Shown: positions 7,727-17,061, numbered from the stretch's first letter. The stretch: 50,950 nt of DNA from Bacteroidales bacterium (GCA_017449975.1 JAFSYK010000006.1:1-50950), one strand, 5' to 3'. Notes: generated from the letters alone by a model not told the origin. Made by a program: numbers and translations.

Positions 7727-9253
7727 CTACTCCCACTCAATCGTTGCGGGCGGCTTGGAGCTGATGTCATAGCATACACGGTTCACGCCGCGCACGCGGT
7801 TGATAATCTCATTGGACATCTTGGCGAGGAATTCATAGGGCAGATGGCACCAGTCGGCCGTCATGCCGTCCACCGACTCCACAGCGCGCAGTGCCACCAC
7901 ACGCTCGTAGGTGCGCTCGTCGCCCATCACGCCTACCGACTGGATAGGCAACAGAATGGCGCCAGCCTGCCACACCTTGTCGTAGAGATCGGCATCGCGC
8001 AGACCCTGGATGAAGATATCGTCGACCTCCTGCAGCACATGCACCTTCTCGGGCGTCACCTCGCCGAGGATGCGGATAGCCAGACCGGGCCCCGGGAACG
8101 GGTGTCGGCCGATGAGGCTGTCCTTGATACCCAACTGGCGACCCACGCGACGCACCTCATCCTTGAAGAGGCTGCGCAGCGGCTCCACCAGTTTCAATTT
8201 CATATAATCAGGCAAACCGCCCACATTGTGGTGCGACTTGATGGTCTGCGACGGACCTTTCACCGAGCTACTCTCGATAACATCGGGGTAGATTGTTCCC
8301 TGTGCCAGCCATTTGGCATCGGATATCTGTTTGGCTTCGGCATCGAACACATCAATGAATGTCTTGCCGATGGCTTTGCGTTTCTTCTCGGGGTCGGTCA
8401 GACCGCTCAGCGCCTTGTAGAAACGAGACTTGGCGTCGACGCCCTTCACATTGAGACCCATGTCGCGATAGGACTCCAACACGTTTTGGAATTCGTTCTT
8501 ACGCAGCAGTCCATTGTCGACAAAGATACAGTGCAGTCGGCTACCGATGGCTTTGTTGAGCAACACCGCCGCCACCGTCGAATCGACACCGCCGGAGAGA
8601 CCCAGCACCACGGTGTCGTCGCCCACCTGGGCACGCAACTGCTCCACCGTAGTCTCCACAAACGAAGCGGGCGTCCAAGTGGCGTTGCAGTGGCAGATGT
8701 CCATCACAAAGTTACGCAGCAGCGTCAAGCCATCGGTGCTGTGGTGCACCTCGGGGTGGAACTGGATGGCATAGGTCGGTTCACCCTCTATCTGATAGCC
8801 GGCATAGCGCACATTGTCCGTAGAACAGATGCAGCGATAGTTGTCGGGCACATGCTGAATGGTGTCGCCGTGGCTCATCCACACCTGGCTGCCCACGGAG
8901 ACGCCCCGCAAGAGCGGTGACGACGCATCGACATAGGAGAGGTTGGCACGGCCATACTCGCGGGTGGCAGAGGGTTCCACCACACCGCCGCCCCAACGGG
9001 CGAGGTACTGCGCACCATAGCACACGGCCAACAAGGGCAGCTTGCCTTTGATACCCACCATGTCGGGTACCGGCGCATCAGGAGCCGTACAGCTGTAAGG
9101 ACTTCCCGAGAACACGACACCTTTCACGTCAGGCGTCAAAGCGGGAATTTTATTGAACGGATGAATCTCACAATAGACATTCAATTCACGTATTTTGCGT
9201 GCAATCAACTGCGTATATTGCGAACCAAAGTCAAGAATAATAATAGTATCCAT
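7727..9253 (-). CDS. guaA: GMP synthase (glutamine-hydrolysing) GuaA
   Basis: Converts XMP to GMP using glutamine amide nitrogen and ATP. The N-terminal class I amidotransferase domain starts [16 protein letters not shown], with the catalytic cysteine in [10 protein letters not shown] and the histidine/glutamate pair in FHPEVHHS. The ATP-pyrophosphatase domain has the P-loop [13 protein letters not shown], and the dimerisation domain ends PATIEWE. An in-frame ATG six codons upstream exists, but MDTIII fits family starts and follows a TATCTTTG box by about 28 bases. It heads the minus-strand envelope block. Confidence 0.97.
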   Translation of the reverse strand: MDTIIILDFGSQYTQLIARKIRELNVYCEIHPFNKIPALTPDVKGVVFSGSPYSCTAPDAPVPDMVGIKGKLPLLAVCYGAQYLARWGGGVVEPSATREYGRANLSYVDASSPLLRGVSVGSQVWMSHGDTIQHVPDNYRCICSTDNVRYAGYQIEGEPTYAIQFHPEVHHSTDGLTLLRNFVMDICHCNATWTPASFVETTVEQLRAQVGDDTVVLGLSGGVDSTVAAVLLNKAIGSRLHCIFVDNGLLRKNEFQNVLESYRDMGLNVKGVDAKSRFYKALSGLTDPEKKRKAIGKTFIDVFDAEAKQISDAKWLAQGTIYPDVIESSSVKGPSQTIKSHHNVGGLPDYMKLKLVEPLRSLFKDEVRRVGRQLGIKDSLIGRHPFPGPGLAIRILGEVTPEKVHVLQEVDDIFIQGLRDADLYDKVWQAGAILLPIQSVGVMGDERTYERVVALRAVESVDGMTADWCHLPYEFLAKMSNEIINRVRGVNRVCYDISSKPPATIEWE

Positions 9254-9280
9254 CGAGTAAAACGATTGCATTCAATCTTG

Positions 9281-9288
9281 CAAAGATA
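9281..9288 (-). promoter_or_regulatory. TATCTTTG promoter box for guaA
   Basis: A match to the Bacteroidetes -7 element TAnnTTTG on the minus strand, about 28 bases before the guaA ATG at 9253. It forms a divergent promoter region with the bamD box at 9373. No clear -33 element was seen. Confidence 0.7.
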
Positions 9289-9372
9289 AGTAAAAAATCG
9301 GGACTAGCAGCCATCCGAAATCCTTAATAAATAATAAATAGACATGCGCGCGTCTGTTCAAGATAATTTTCG

Positions 9373-9380
9373 TACCTTTG
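9373..9380 (+). promoter_or_regulatory. TACCTTTG promoter box for bamD
   Basis: TAnnTTTG match ending only six bases before the bamD ATG at 9387. If transcription starts at the usual distance from this element, the mRNA has almost no leader. Confidence 0.68.
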
Positions 9381-9386
9381 CACTTC

Positions 9387-10184
9387 ATGAAAAAAACAAG
9401 CATCATCTCTCTTGTACTGACAACCTGCATCTTATTGGCCGGTTGCGGTGGCGTAGGAAAGGTTCTGAAAAGCAACGATTTCGAAAAGAAATACGAGGCT
9501 GCGATGAACTACTACAACAACAATAGTTTCAGCAAGGCCATCCAGGTGTTTGAGAACCTGACCCTTTACTACCGCGGGCAGGAACACGGCGAGGACATTG
9601 TGTGGTACTATGGCCAGTCGCTGTTGCAGGAGAAGGACTACTACTCGGCAGCCTACCAATTCAAACGTTTTACCAAGCAATATCCCTACAGCAAGCGAGC
9701 TGAGGAAGCAGCTTTCCTGGCGGCCTACTGCCAGTACAAAGAGTCGCCAGAATACTCGCTGGACCAGACGACCACAAAAATGGCCATCAGCGATTTCGAG
9801 CATTTCGTGGAGCGTTACCCCTATAGCACACACATCCCTGAAATCAATGGCTACCTGGATGAGATGCGTGGCAAACTGATGCGCAAAGACTACGAAATTG
9901 CCTACGGCTACTACCTCATCGAGGCGTACCATGCGGCCTATGTCTCACTGCAGAGTTTTCTGAACAACTACCCCGACTCGCCCTATCGCGAGGACGCCAC
10001 CTTCTACCTGCTGCGCAGCGGCTACGAATACGCCATCAACAGTACCGAAGAGAAACGTCCCGAGCGTCTGAAACAGGTTATCAACGACTTCGAAAAGTTG
10101 TCAAGCAGTTTCCGCGAAAGCAAGTACATGGCGGAAGCCCAGGAAATCTACAACAAGACCCGCGCTGCCATGCGTGAGAAATAA
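9387..10184 (+). CDS. bamD: outer-membrane assembly lipoprotein BamD-like
   Basis: Predicted BAM-complex lipoprotein of 265 residues. A lipoprotein signal ends in the lipobox LLAGC (Cys about 20). Tetratricopeptide-like repeats follow, with the BamD/YfiO pattern (KAIQVFENL, then AAYQFKRFTKQYPYSKRAEEAAF, then AISDFEHFVERYPYS). In the family it sits on the periplasmic face of the outer membrane and helps BamA fold barrel proteins. A TTG three codons earlier lies inside the promoter box, so the ATG at 9387 is the start. rpoZ and coaBC follow on the same strand, an arrangement seen in other Bacteroidetes. Confidence 0.88.
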   Translation: MKKTSIISLVLTTCILLAGCGGVGKVLKSNDFEKKYEAAMNYYNNNSFSKAIQVFENLTLYYRGQEHGEDIVWYYGQSLLQEKDYYSAAYQFKRFTKQYPYSKRAEEAAFLAAYCQYKESPEYSLDQTTTKMAISDFEHFVERYPYSTHIPEINGYLDEMRGKLMRKDYEIAYGYYLIEAYHAAYVSLQSFLNNYPDSPYREDATFYLLRSGYEYAINSTEEKRPERLKQVINDFEKLSSSFRESKYMAEAQEIYNKTRAAMREK

Positions 10185-10234
10185 GCATTTAGATATTCAA
10201 TTACACACTAACGCAATAACGCATTTTAAGATAT

Positions 10235-10618
10235 ATGGAAGATCAGAAAAAACGTGTCACCAACACTACAGTAACACGCAACACGGCTGAATTCAGCCAG
10301 CAGACCGACAACATCTACGAGACGGTGGCCATGCTCTCGAAGCGTGCCAACCAGATTGCCGCCGACGAGAAGCGCGAGCTGCACAAAAAGATTGAGGAGT
10401 TCTCCTCGAACAACGACAACGCCGACGAGCTGTACGAGAACCGCGAGCAGATCGAGATTGTGCGTCACTACGAGCAGATGCCCAAGCCCACGCTGGAGGC
10501 CATCGACGAGTACCTCGACCATAAGCTCTACTATCGCAATCCTGCCAAGGAGAACAACAACGACAGCCGCATGGAGGCCCTCGAGAACGAGGTCATCTCC
10601 TCGACAAGCCAGGAATAA
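10235..10618 (+). CDS. rpoZ: RNA polymerase omega subunit, Bacteroidetes type
   Basis: Small acidic protein of 127 residues. TDNIYETVAMLSKRANQIA matches the omega-family helix (xNxFxxVxxxxxRAxQI), followed by NREQIEIVRHYEQMPKPTLEA and YYRNPAKE, typical of the Bacteroidetes omega protein. It would bind the beta' subunit and stabilise RNA polymerase. It lies between bamD and coaBC, three bases before coaBC, matching a conserved Bacteroidetes order. Identification rests on motif and neighbourhood. Confidence 0.78.
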   Translation: MEDQKKRVTNTTVTRNTAEFSQQTDNIYETVAMLSKRANQIAADEKRELHKKIEEFSSNNDNADELYENREQIEIVRHYEQMPKPTLEAIDEYLDHKLYYRNPAKENNNDSRMEALENEVISSTSQE

Positions 10619-10621
10619 GCA

Positions 10622-11818
10622 ATGAACATTGTCGTCGGCATCAGCGGTGGCATTGCAGCCTACAAGTCGCCCCATCTGGTGCGACTGCTACGCGATGCGG
10701 GACACAGTGTGCAATGCGTCGCCACAACCCATGCACTGGAGTTTGTGACCCGCACCACGCTGGAGACCGTGTCGGGACGACGGCTGTACTGCGACCTCTT
10801 CGACCCCGCCAACGACCACTCTACCGAGCATATCTCACTGAAAGACTGGTGCGACGCCGTCATTGTGGCGCCTGCCACCGCCAACATCATCGGCAAGATG
10901 GCCAACGGCATTGCCGACGACGCCTTGTCGACACTGTTGCTGGCGGTAGGCGGCAAACCGATCTTCGTCTGTCCCGCCATGAATAGCGAGATGTGGCGTA
11001 ACACCGCTGTGCAGCGCAACATCGAAACACTGCGCCGACAGGGTGTCGTCATGATCGGCCCCGACGACGGCCATCTGGCCTGCGGCACCAACGGCGTAGG
11101 CCGTATGTCGCAACCCGAAGCCATCGTCGCCGCTTTCAATGCCGCGACAGCCGAAGCAAAATTCCTTGCGGGGAAATGGGTGCTGGTGACCGCCGGCCCC
11201 ACCTACGAGCGTATTGATCCGGTACGATTCATCGGCAATTACTCGTCGGGTAAGATGGGGGTGGCACTGGCCGAAGCACTGGCTGAAGCGGGTGCAACCG
11301 TCGAACTGGTGGCCGGTCCTATGCAGGCCCGCTGCCATGCGGAACGTGTCAATGTCCACAACGTGGAGAGCGCCCAGGAGATGTACGATGCCGCCACGCA
11401 GCTTTTCCCCCAATGCGATGCCGCCATACTGGCCGCCGCCGTCGCCGACTACCGTCCCGACCACTGTGCCGACACCAAAATCAAACGGCAGGACAAGGAC
11501 GAGATGACGCTGCGACTGGTGCGCAATCCCGACATTCTGGCCACGCTGGGTAGCCACAAGCGCGACGACCAGACGCTCATCGGCTTTGCGCTGGAGACCA
11601 ACGACGAGGAACGGCATGCCAAAGACAAGCTGGAACGCAAAAACCTGGACTACATCGTGCTGAACTCGCTACGCGACAAAGGCGCCGGTTTCGGTGTCGA
11701 TACCAACAAAGTGACCATCCTGCGTCGCGACGGGGAAATCCACTCCCTCCCGCTGATGGACAAGCACGAAGTAGCCCGCCAGATTGTCGCATATTGCTTC
11801 CCCACCCTTCAACCCTAA
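10622..11818 (+). CDS. coaBC: bifunctional phosphopantothenoylcysteine decarboxylase / phosphopantothenate--cysteine ligase CoaBC
   Basis: Catalyses two steps of coenzyme A synthesis. The N-terminal flavoprotein half starts VVGISGGIAAYKSPHLVRLL, has VAPATANIIGKMANGIADD, and carries the PxMNxxMW substrate motif as PAMNSEMW. The C-terminal ligase half starts VLVTAGPTYERIDPVRFIGN and includes GKMGVALAEALAEAGA, AAVADYRP and RNPDIL. The 398 residues equal the family length. A simple-sequence tract begins right at its stop codon. Confidence 0.96.
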   Translation: MNIVVGISGGIAAYKSPHLVRLLRDAGHSVQCVATTHALEFVTRTTLETVSGRRLYCDLFDPANDHSTEHISLKDWCDAVIVAPATANIIGKMANGIADDALSTLLLAVGGKPIFVCPAMNSEMWRNTAVQRNIETLRRQGVVMIGPDDGHLACGTNGVGRMSQPEAIVAAFNAATAEAKFLAGKWVLVTAGPTYERIDPVRFIGNYSSGKMGVALAEALAEAGATVELVAGPMQARCHAERVNVHNVESAQEMYDAATQLFPQCDAAILAAAVADYRPDHCADTKIKRQDKDEMTLRLVRNPDILATLGSHKRDDQTLIGFALETNDEERHAKDKLERKNLDYIVLNSLRDKGAGFGVDTNKVTILRRDGEIHSLPLMDKHEVARQIVAYCFPTLQP

Positions 11819-11861
11819 AACCCTTTAACCCTAAAACCGTCCAACCCTCCAACCCACCACC
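11815..11861 (+). repeat. AACCCTAAAACCCT leader tract
   Basis: The 47 bases between coaBC and the transglycosylase start are repeats of AACCCTAAAACCC and CCAACCCTCC, with only one G before the start codon. The same words recur before the starts of the VIT-VWA gene, the alcohol dehydrogenase and the thioesterase, always in coding orientation. Confidence 0.8.
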
Positions 11862-12833
11862 GTGAAAAAACTCACCATTGCAGCCATCGTACTGGCCTCT
11901 TTGGCAATGATCGGAGAGGTCTTTATTTATGCAACCACACGCGAGTCGAACGACGACGTGCACCGCAAAGCCATCAAAGCCAACTACCACATCTATGCCC
12001 CCGTGCTGCCCGATACGCTCTATTTCGCCGGCGAACGGGTACCGATGAATATATATTATGTACGCGAAAGTATGGACCGCGAGTTGATGGTCAACATGTA
12101 CTGGCACTCCAACATCCTGCTCTACATGAAACGGGCAGGACGTTTCTTCCCGGTCATCGAGCCCATCCTGAAAAAGAACGGTGTGCCGGAGGATTTCAAA
12201 TACCTATGCGTCATTGAGAGCGGTCTGCAGAACGTCACCTCGTCGGCCAAAGCGCAGGGCTACTGGCAGTTTATCAAAAGTACCGGTGAGAAATATGGTC
12301 TCACCATCAACGACGACATCGACATGCGCAACAACATTGAGGCCTCGACCGAAGCCGCCTGTCGCTACCTGAAAGACTTGAAACAGCGTTTCGGCAGCTG
12401 GACCAGCGCCGCCGCTGCCTACAACTGTGGCGAAGGCGGACTGGGACGCCGCTACAAACTGGAGTCGGTCAACAACTACTACGATGTGCGGCTGAACCCC
12501 GAAACGGCGCGCTATGTCTTCCGCATCCTGGCTGTGAAACAGATTATGCAGCATCCGCAGGACTACGGCATCTACATCCGCCAGTGCGACCTCTACCCGC
12601 CCATTCCCACACAGACAGCCACCCTGTCGGGTCGCGACATCGACCTCTATGAGTACGCCCGTCAACACAACTGCAGCTACAAGATGCTGCGTGAGTTGAA
12701 TCCCTGGCTTATCAACGAGACCATCAAAAACAAAGCCGACAGGACCTACACCGTCAAGCTGCCCATCAAGAAAGGCACCGAGATGAGCACCATCCGTCCC
12801 GAAAACTCCAACGAACTGGTCACGAAACTATGA
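11862..12833 (+). CDS. membrane-anchored lytic transglycosylase (GH23, SLT domain)
   Basis: Predicted periplasmic enzyme of 323 residues that cleaves peptidoglycan glycan strands to form 1,6-anhydroMurNAc ends. An N-terminal hydrophobic segment (about 4-27) gives a signal anchor. The SLT domain shows the catalytic glutamate in LCVIESGLQ, then AQGYWQFIKSTGEKYGL and AAAYNCGEGGL, the three usual GH23 motifs in MltD-like enzymes. The C-terminal part (LYEYARQHNCSYKMLRELNP) looks like a diverged LysM. It starts with GTG. The uvrA ATG overlaps its stop (ATGA), so the two are coupled. Confidence 0.9.
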   Translation: MKKLTIAAIVLASLAMIGEVFIYATTRESNDDVHRKAIKANYHIYAPVLPDTLYFAGERVPMNIYYVRESMDRELMVNMYWHSNILLYMKRAGRFFPVIEPILKKNGVPEDFKYLCVIESGLQNVTSSAKAQGYWQFIKSTGEKYGLTINDDIDMRNNIEASTEAACRYLKDLKQRFGSWTSAAAAYNCGEGGLGRRYKLESVNNYYDVRLNPETARYVFRILAVKQIMQHPQDYGIYIRQCDLYPPIPTQTATLSGRDIDLYEYARQHNCSYKMLRELNPWLINETIKNKADRTYTVKLPIKKGTEMSTIRPENSNELVTKL

Positions 12834-15712
12834 CCTCTATCTCCATCCGAGGGGCACGCGAAAACAACCTGCAGAATATCGACATCGATATCCCGCGCAA
12901 CAAACTGGTTGTCATCACAGGTCTCAGCGGCAGCGGCAAATCAAGTCTGGCCTTCAACACCATTCATGCCGAAGGACAGCGTCGCTACATGGAGACCTTC
13001 TCCTCCTATGCCCGTCATTTTGTAGGCAACATGGAGCGTCCCGATGTGGACAGCATCGACGGACTAAGTCCCGTCATCGCCATCGAGCAGAAGACCACCA
13101 ACAAAAATCCCCGTTCCACCGTCGGCACCATCACCGAAATCTATGACTTTCTGCGTCTGCTTTACGCCCGTGTGGGCGAAGCCTACTCGCACATCAGCGG
13201 GGAAAAGATGGTGCGCTACACCGAAGAACAGATCATCCATACCATCGAAGAGCAGTATGCCGACCACGACATCATGGTGCTGGCACCCATGGTCAAACGA
13301 CGCAAAGGTCATTATAGGGAACTCTTTGTGCAGATTGCCAAGAAGGGATTCCTGCGCGTGCGTATCGATGGCGAGGTGCGTGAACTGACCGTCAACATGC
13401 AGGTGGATCGCTACAAGGTACACGACATCGAGGTGGTGGTCGACCGCATCCATATCAAACCACATTCCTCACGCCTCAAAGAGGCAGTGCGCACCGCCTT
13501 TAAGCTGGGTAAAGGTGTGCTGATGCTGCTGGACAACAGCGTCGATGTCGACGACGAAGCACGCTGTCGCTATTTCAGTCGCCTGCTCATGGACCCCACC
13601 ACAGGTCTCTCCTACCCTGAGCCGGAACCCAATACCTTCTCGTTCAACTCGCCCTATGGCGCTTGCCCCAAATGCAACGGACTGGGTGAAATAGCCGAAA
13701 TAGACTTAAACAAGCTGATACCAAACCGGCACAAGAGCATCCGCCAGGGTGCTTTCGACGTGCTGGGAAAATATAGCGCCACCAACTACCTCTACCGTCA
13801 GCTGGAGCGTCTCGGACAAAGCTACGGCTTCACCATCGACGACCCCGTTGAGCAGTTCAGCCCCGAGGCGATGGATGTCATCCTCTATGGCACCAGCGAC
13901 TATTCCGACATGAGCGACTACTCGGAAAAGGCCGCCACAGGCAACGGCTTCCCCGGCATCGTGAACTACATCGTCCAGACTGCCTCTGAAGAGAGCTCTG
14001 CCGCCATGCAGAAATGGGCCAGCAGTTTCATGAACACCGTCGTCTGTCCCGAGTGCCACGGTCACCGGCTACGTCCCGAATCGCTGGCGTTCAAAATCGA
14101 CGGGATGCACATCGGCGAGATGGCAGCCCTCGACATCGACGAACTGATGCAACAGTTGGAGGGATTGGAGGATCGACTGGACAACACCCGCTCCGCCGTC
14201 GCCCACGAGATTCTAGGCGAGATACGCACACGGCTGCAGTTTATGATAGATGTGGGCACCAGCTACCTTTCGCTCAACCGCAGCACACGGTCGCTGTCGG
14301 GCGGTGAATCGCAGCGCATCCGTCTGGCCACCCAGATTGGGTCGCGGCTGGTCAATGTGCTTTACATCCTCGACGAACCAAGCATCGGACTGCACCAGCG
14401 CGACAACGCCAAACTCATCGAAGCATTGAAATCGTTGCGCGACCTTGGCAATAGCGTCATCGTGGTTGAACACGACCGCGACATGATGCTCAACGCCGAC
14501 TGGCTCATCGACATCGGTCCCGGCGCCGGCGTCCACGGCGGCAAGGTGCTGTTTCAAGGTAACCCCCAGAATCAGATTATTCCGAATACTCAGAATACTC
14601 TGAGTACTCAGAGTACTCTGAATACTCCGATAACAACCAGCCTGACGCTCGAATACCTCTCACGGAAGCGCGACATTCCGATTCCGGAGAGGAGAAGCAT
14701 CGAAGGCCACCAGCACCTTATCATCGAAGGTGCCACGGGCAACAACCTCAAATCGGTCACGCTCGATCTGCCACTGGGTGTATTCGTCTGCGTGACGGGT
14801 GTCAGCGGCAGCGGCAAATCAACACTCATCAACGAGACGCTGCATCCCATCCTGAGCCAACGACTCAACCGTTCCGACAAAAAGCCACTACCCTACAAGG
14901 CTATCCATGGCGTCGAACATATCGACAAAGTTATCGAGATCGACCAAGCGCCCATCGGACGTACACCGCGCAGTAACCCCGCCACCTACGTGGGACTTTT
15001 CGACGACATCCGTCGACTCTTTGCCGAGCTGCCCAGCGCACGCATCCGTGGCTACAAACCAGGGCACTTCTCCTTCAACGTCAGCGGTGGCCGCTGCGAG
15101 CACTGCAAAGGTGCCGGCGTGCGCACCATCGAGATGAACTTCCTGCCCGACGTCTACGTCAACTGCGAGATGTGCAACGGCAAACGGTACAACCGCGAGA
15201 CGTTAGAGATTCGCTACAAAGGCAAGAGCATCTCCGATGTGCTGGACATGACCATCGACGACGCCGTCGATTTCTTCTCCTCCTTCCCGAGACTATACAA
15301 CAAGCTCAAGACCTTGCAGGAGGTCGGACTGGGCTATATCCGACTCGGCCAGCAGAGCACCACACTCAGCGGTGGCGAGGCACAACGCATCAAGCTGGCC
15401 ACCGAGCTGGCACGCACCGACACCGGCAACACCCTCTATATCCTCGACGAACCCACCACGGGATTGCACTTCGAGGACATCCGCGCCCTGCTCGACGTGC
15501 TGCAACGACTGGTGGAACGCGGCAACAGCGTGGTGGTCATTGAGCACAACCTCGACGTGGTGAAAGTCGCCGACTGGGTCATCGACATGGGTCCCGACGG
15601 CGGTCGCAACGGCGGACAGATTGTCTTTGCCGGCACACCCGAGCAATTGGCCAAACAGCCCAACAACAGCACGGGATACTATCTGGCGAAAGAGTTGAAT
15701 AGTGAATCGTGA
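12830..15712 (+). CDS. uvrA: excinuclease ABC subunit UvrA
   Basis: Damage-recognition ATPase of nucleotide excision repair, 960 residues. Two ABC ATPase modules are visible: Walker A GLSGSGKSSLAF and GVSGSGKSTLIN, ABC signatures RSLSGGESQRIRLA and TLSGGEAQRIKLA, and Walker B segments ending LDEP. Zinc-binding cysteine pairs occur as CPKCNGLG...CPECHGHRL and CEHCKGAG...CEMCNGKRYN. The protein is about 16 residues longer than expected at the junction of the two halves (about residues 579-604), where an in-frame simple repeat is inserted. It overlaps the transglycosylase stop by four bases. Confidence 0.97.
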   Translation: MTSISIRGARENNLQNIDIDIPRNKLVVITGLSGSGKSSLAFNTIHAEGQRRYMETFSSYARHFVGNMERPDVDSIDGLSPVIAIEQKTTNKNPRSTVGTITEIYDFLRLLYARVGEAYSHISGEKMVRYTEEQIIHTIEEQYADHDIMVLAPMVKRRKGHYRELFVQIAKKGFLRVRIDGEVRELTVNMQVDRYKVHDIEVVVDRIHIKPHSSRLKEAVRTAFKLGKGVLMLLDNSVDVDDEARCRYFSRLLMDPTTGLSYPEPEPNTFSFNSPYGACPKCNGLGEIAEIDLNKLIPNRHKSIRQGAFDVLGKYSATNYLYRQLERLGQSYGFTIDDPVEQFSPEAMDVILYGTSDYSDMSDYSEKAATGNGFPGIVNYIVQTASEESSAAMQKWASSFMNTVVCPECHGHRLRPESLAFKIDGMHIGEMAALDIDELMQQLEGLEDRLDNTRSAVAHEILGEIRTRLQFMIDVGTSYLSLNRSTRSLSGGESQRIRLATQIGSRLVNVLYILDEPSIGLHQRDNAKLIEALKSLRDLGNSVIVVEHDRDMMLNADWLIDIGPGAGVHGGKVLFQGNPQNQIIPNTQNTLSTQSTLNTPITTSLTLEYLSRKRDIPIPERRSIEGHQHLIIEGATGNNLKSVTLDLPLGVFVCVTGVSGSGKSTLINETLHPILSQRLNRSDKKPLPYKAIHGVEHIDKVIEIDQAPIGRTPRSNPATYVGLFDDIRRLFAELPSARIRGYKPGHFSFNVSGGRCEHCKGAGVRTIEMNFLPDVYVNCEMCNGKRYNRETLEIRYKGKSISDVLDMTIDDAVDFFSSFPRLYNKLKTLQEVGLGYIRLGQQSTTLSGGEAQRIKLATELARTDTGNTLYILDEPTTGLHFEDIRALLDVLQRLVERGNSVVVIEHNLDVVKVADWVIDMGPDGGRNGGQIVFAGTPEQLAKQPNNSTGYYLAKELNSES
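14573..14635 (+). repeat. in-frame simple repeat inside uvrA
   Basis: Degenerate repeats of AATACTC/AGTACTC encode a Gln/Asn/Thr/Ser-rich stretch (NTQNTLSTQSTLNTP) between the N- and C-terminal halves of UvrA. It includes a perfect 16-base palindrome at 14598-14613. The reading frame is kept. Confidence 0.8.
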
Positions 15713-15835
15713 AGTTGAGAAATTGTGAAGTTGTAAAGTTGTGAAGTTGTGAACTTAACATCTTCTCATCATAACATCTTAGTTTTAACCACTGACCACT
15801 TTTTAGATCTTACTTTTTAGTTTTTAGTTTTCAAA
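15700..15835. repeat. simple-sequence tract between uvrA and the DUF819 gene
   Basis: From the uvrA stop onward the gap holds GTGAATCGTGAAGTTG and GTGAAGTTG repeats, then CCACTGACCACT, then TTTTTAGTTTTTAG runs. The same words occur elsewhere: GTGAATCGTGAATCG at 45952-45966, TGACCACTGACCACT at 38643-38658, and TTTTTAGTTTTTAG at 45987-46004. No promoter box or terminator was identified in this 127-base gap. Confidence 0.65.
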
Positions 15836-15839
15836 GTCT

Positions 15840-17060
15840 GTGCACTCCCTCCTTTACGCCCTCTACCTTATCGTCGTTCCCATCGTCGTCATGCGACTGG
15901 GCAGTCGTTGGCGTTGGATTGAGCGCATCAGTCCCATGACGGTGCTCTACATCATCGGACTTCTGGTGGCCAACTTCACCCATTTCTCGGCAGCGGAAAA
16001 GGTGGGCGACATCACCGACCTCTTCAACACCGTCGCCGTACCCACCGCCATACCGCTCATGCTGATGAGCTGCAACTTGAAAGGCTGGTCGGTGGGCAAA
16101 GCTGTCAAAGTGTTCCTCTGCGGACTGGTGTCCGTACTGGCTTGCTGCATCATTGGCTACTTCATCTTTCGCGACCCCGACAATCCCACCCGCTTTGCTC
16201 AAGTCAGCGCGGTAACGACAGGACTCTACACGGGCGGCATCCCCAATGTCGGCGCCATCTCGCAAGCAGTGGGCATCAGCAACGAATTATATCTTTACAT
16301 CACCTCCTACGACTTGATTGTCACCGGACTCTACCTTGTCTTCGTCATCTTCGCCGGCAAGGTGGTCTTCCGCCGTCTGTTGCCTCCACAGAACACAACA
16401 ATTCAACAAATCAACAACCCAACAACTCAACAACCCAACTTATCAACAGACAGCCAAATCAACATCTCAACATTTCAACGACTCAACATATCAACAATAC
16501 TAAAAGAGCTCTGGCTACCCTTTCTGCTGACCGCTGTGATTGTGGGCGTCTCCGTCTTGGTGTCCACCCTCTTTTCGCCTGCCGGCAAACGAAACATGAC
16601 CCTGCTGATTCTGACGCTGACCACCCTCTCCATCGCCGCCTCGCTGCTGCCAGGCATCCGCCGGCGCAATACAAAAGCCGACAGCGAAGGCCGCCAGCCC
16701 TATTCCTTCGAGTGCGGCCTCTACTGCGTCTATCTTTTCTGTTTTGCCATTGCCAACAGCTGCGACGTACGCGAGATGGATCTCTCGGGCAGCTTGGATG
16801 TGCTCTATTACCTGGGCTTCGTCATCTTTGGCTCGCTCACCCTGCAAGTCATCCTGGCCAAAGTGATGAAGATTGACGGCGACAGCGTCCTCGTCAGTTC
16901 CATCTCACTCATCAACTCGCCGCCCTTCGTACCCATGGTGGCAGCCCTGCTGGGCAACAAAGACATCATCGTCCTCGGCATCACTGTCGGACTCCTGGGC
17001 TACATGCTCGGCAACTACATGGGCATCGGCATCTTCCACCTGCTCACCAGCCTCGGATAA
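15840..17060 (+). CDS. DUF819-family integral membrane protein
   Basis: Polytopic inner-membrane protein of 406 residues with about ten hydrophobic segments. Motifs such as VAVPTAIPLMLMSCNL, TGLYTGGIPNVGAISQAVGI and LINSPPFVPMVAALLGNK are typical of DUF819 (YjcL-like), a family of unknown function with a repeated transporter-like fold. Residues about 183-220 are a Gln/Asn/Thr-rich insert (TTIQQINNPTTQQPN and so on) encoded by a simple repeat, probably in a cytoplasmic or periplasmic loop. The start is GTG at 15840; I found no better ATG. A strong bidirectional hairpin follows two bases after the stop. Confidence 0.82.
   Translation: MHSLLYALYLIVVPIVVMRLGSRWRWIERISPMTVLYIIGLLVANFTHFSAAEKVGDITDLFNTVAVPTAIPLMLMSCNLKGWSVGKAVKVFLCGLVSVLACCIIGYFIFRDPDNPTRFAQVSAVTTGLYTGGIPNVGAISQAVGISNELYLYITSYDLIVTGLYLVFVIFAGKVVFRRLLPPQNTTIQQINNPTTQQPNLSTDSQINISTFQRLNISTILKELWLPFLLTAVIVGVSVLVSTLFSPAGKRNMTLLILTLTTLSIAASLLPGIRRRNTKADSEGRQPYSFECGLYCVYLFCFAIANSCDVREMDLSGSLDVLYYLGFVIFGSLTLQVILAKVMKIDGDSVLVSSISLINSPPFVPMVAALLGNKDIIVLGITVGLLGYMLGNYMGIGIFHLLTSLG
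16395..16500 (+). repeat. in-frame AACAACCCAACAACTCAACA repeat inside the DUF819 gene
   Basis: About 105 bases of degenerate CAACAA/TCAACA words with very few G encode roughly 38 residues rich in Gln, Asn, Thr and Ser. The tract has the composition of the intergenic leader tracts, yet lies within a membrane-protein gene and keeps its frame. Confidence 0.82.
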
Positions 17061-17061
17061 A

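Noticed and set aside
7844-8920. Long plus-strand open frame of 358 codons
   Set aside because: It is the antisense of guaA; its translation is rich in His, Arg and Gln without domain motifs, an effect of codon bias on the opposite strand.
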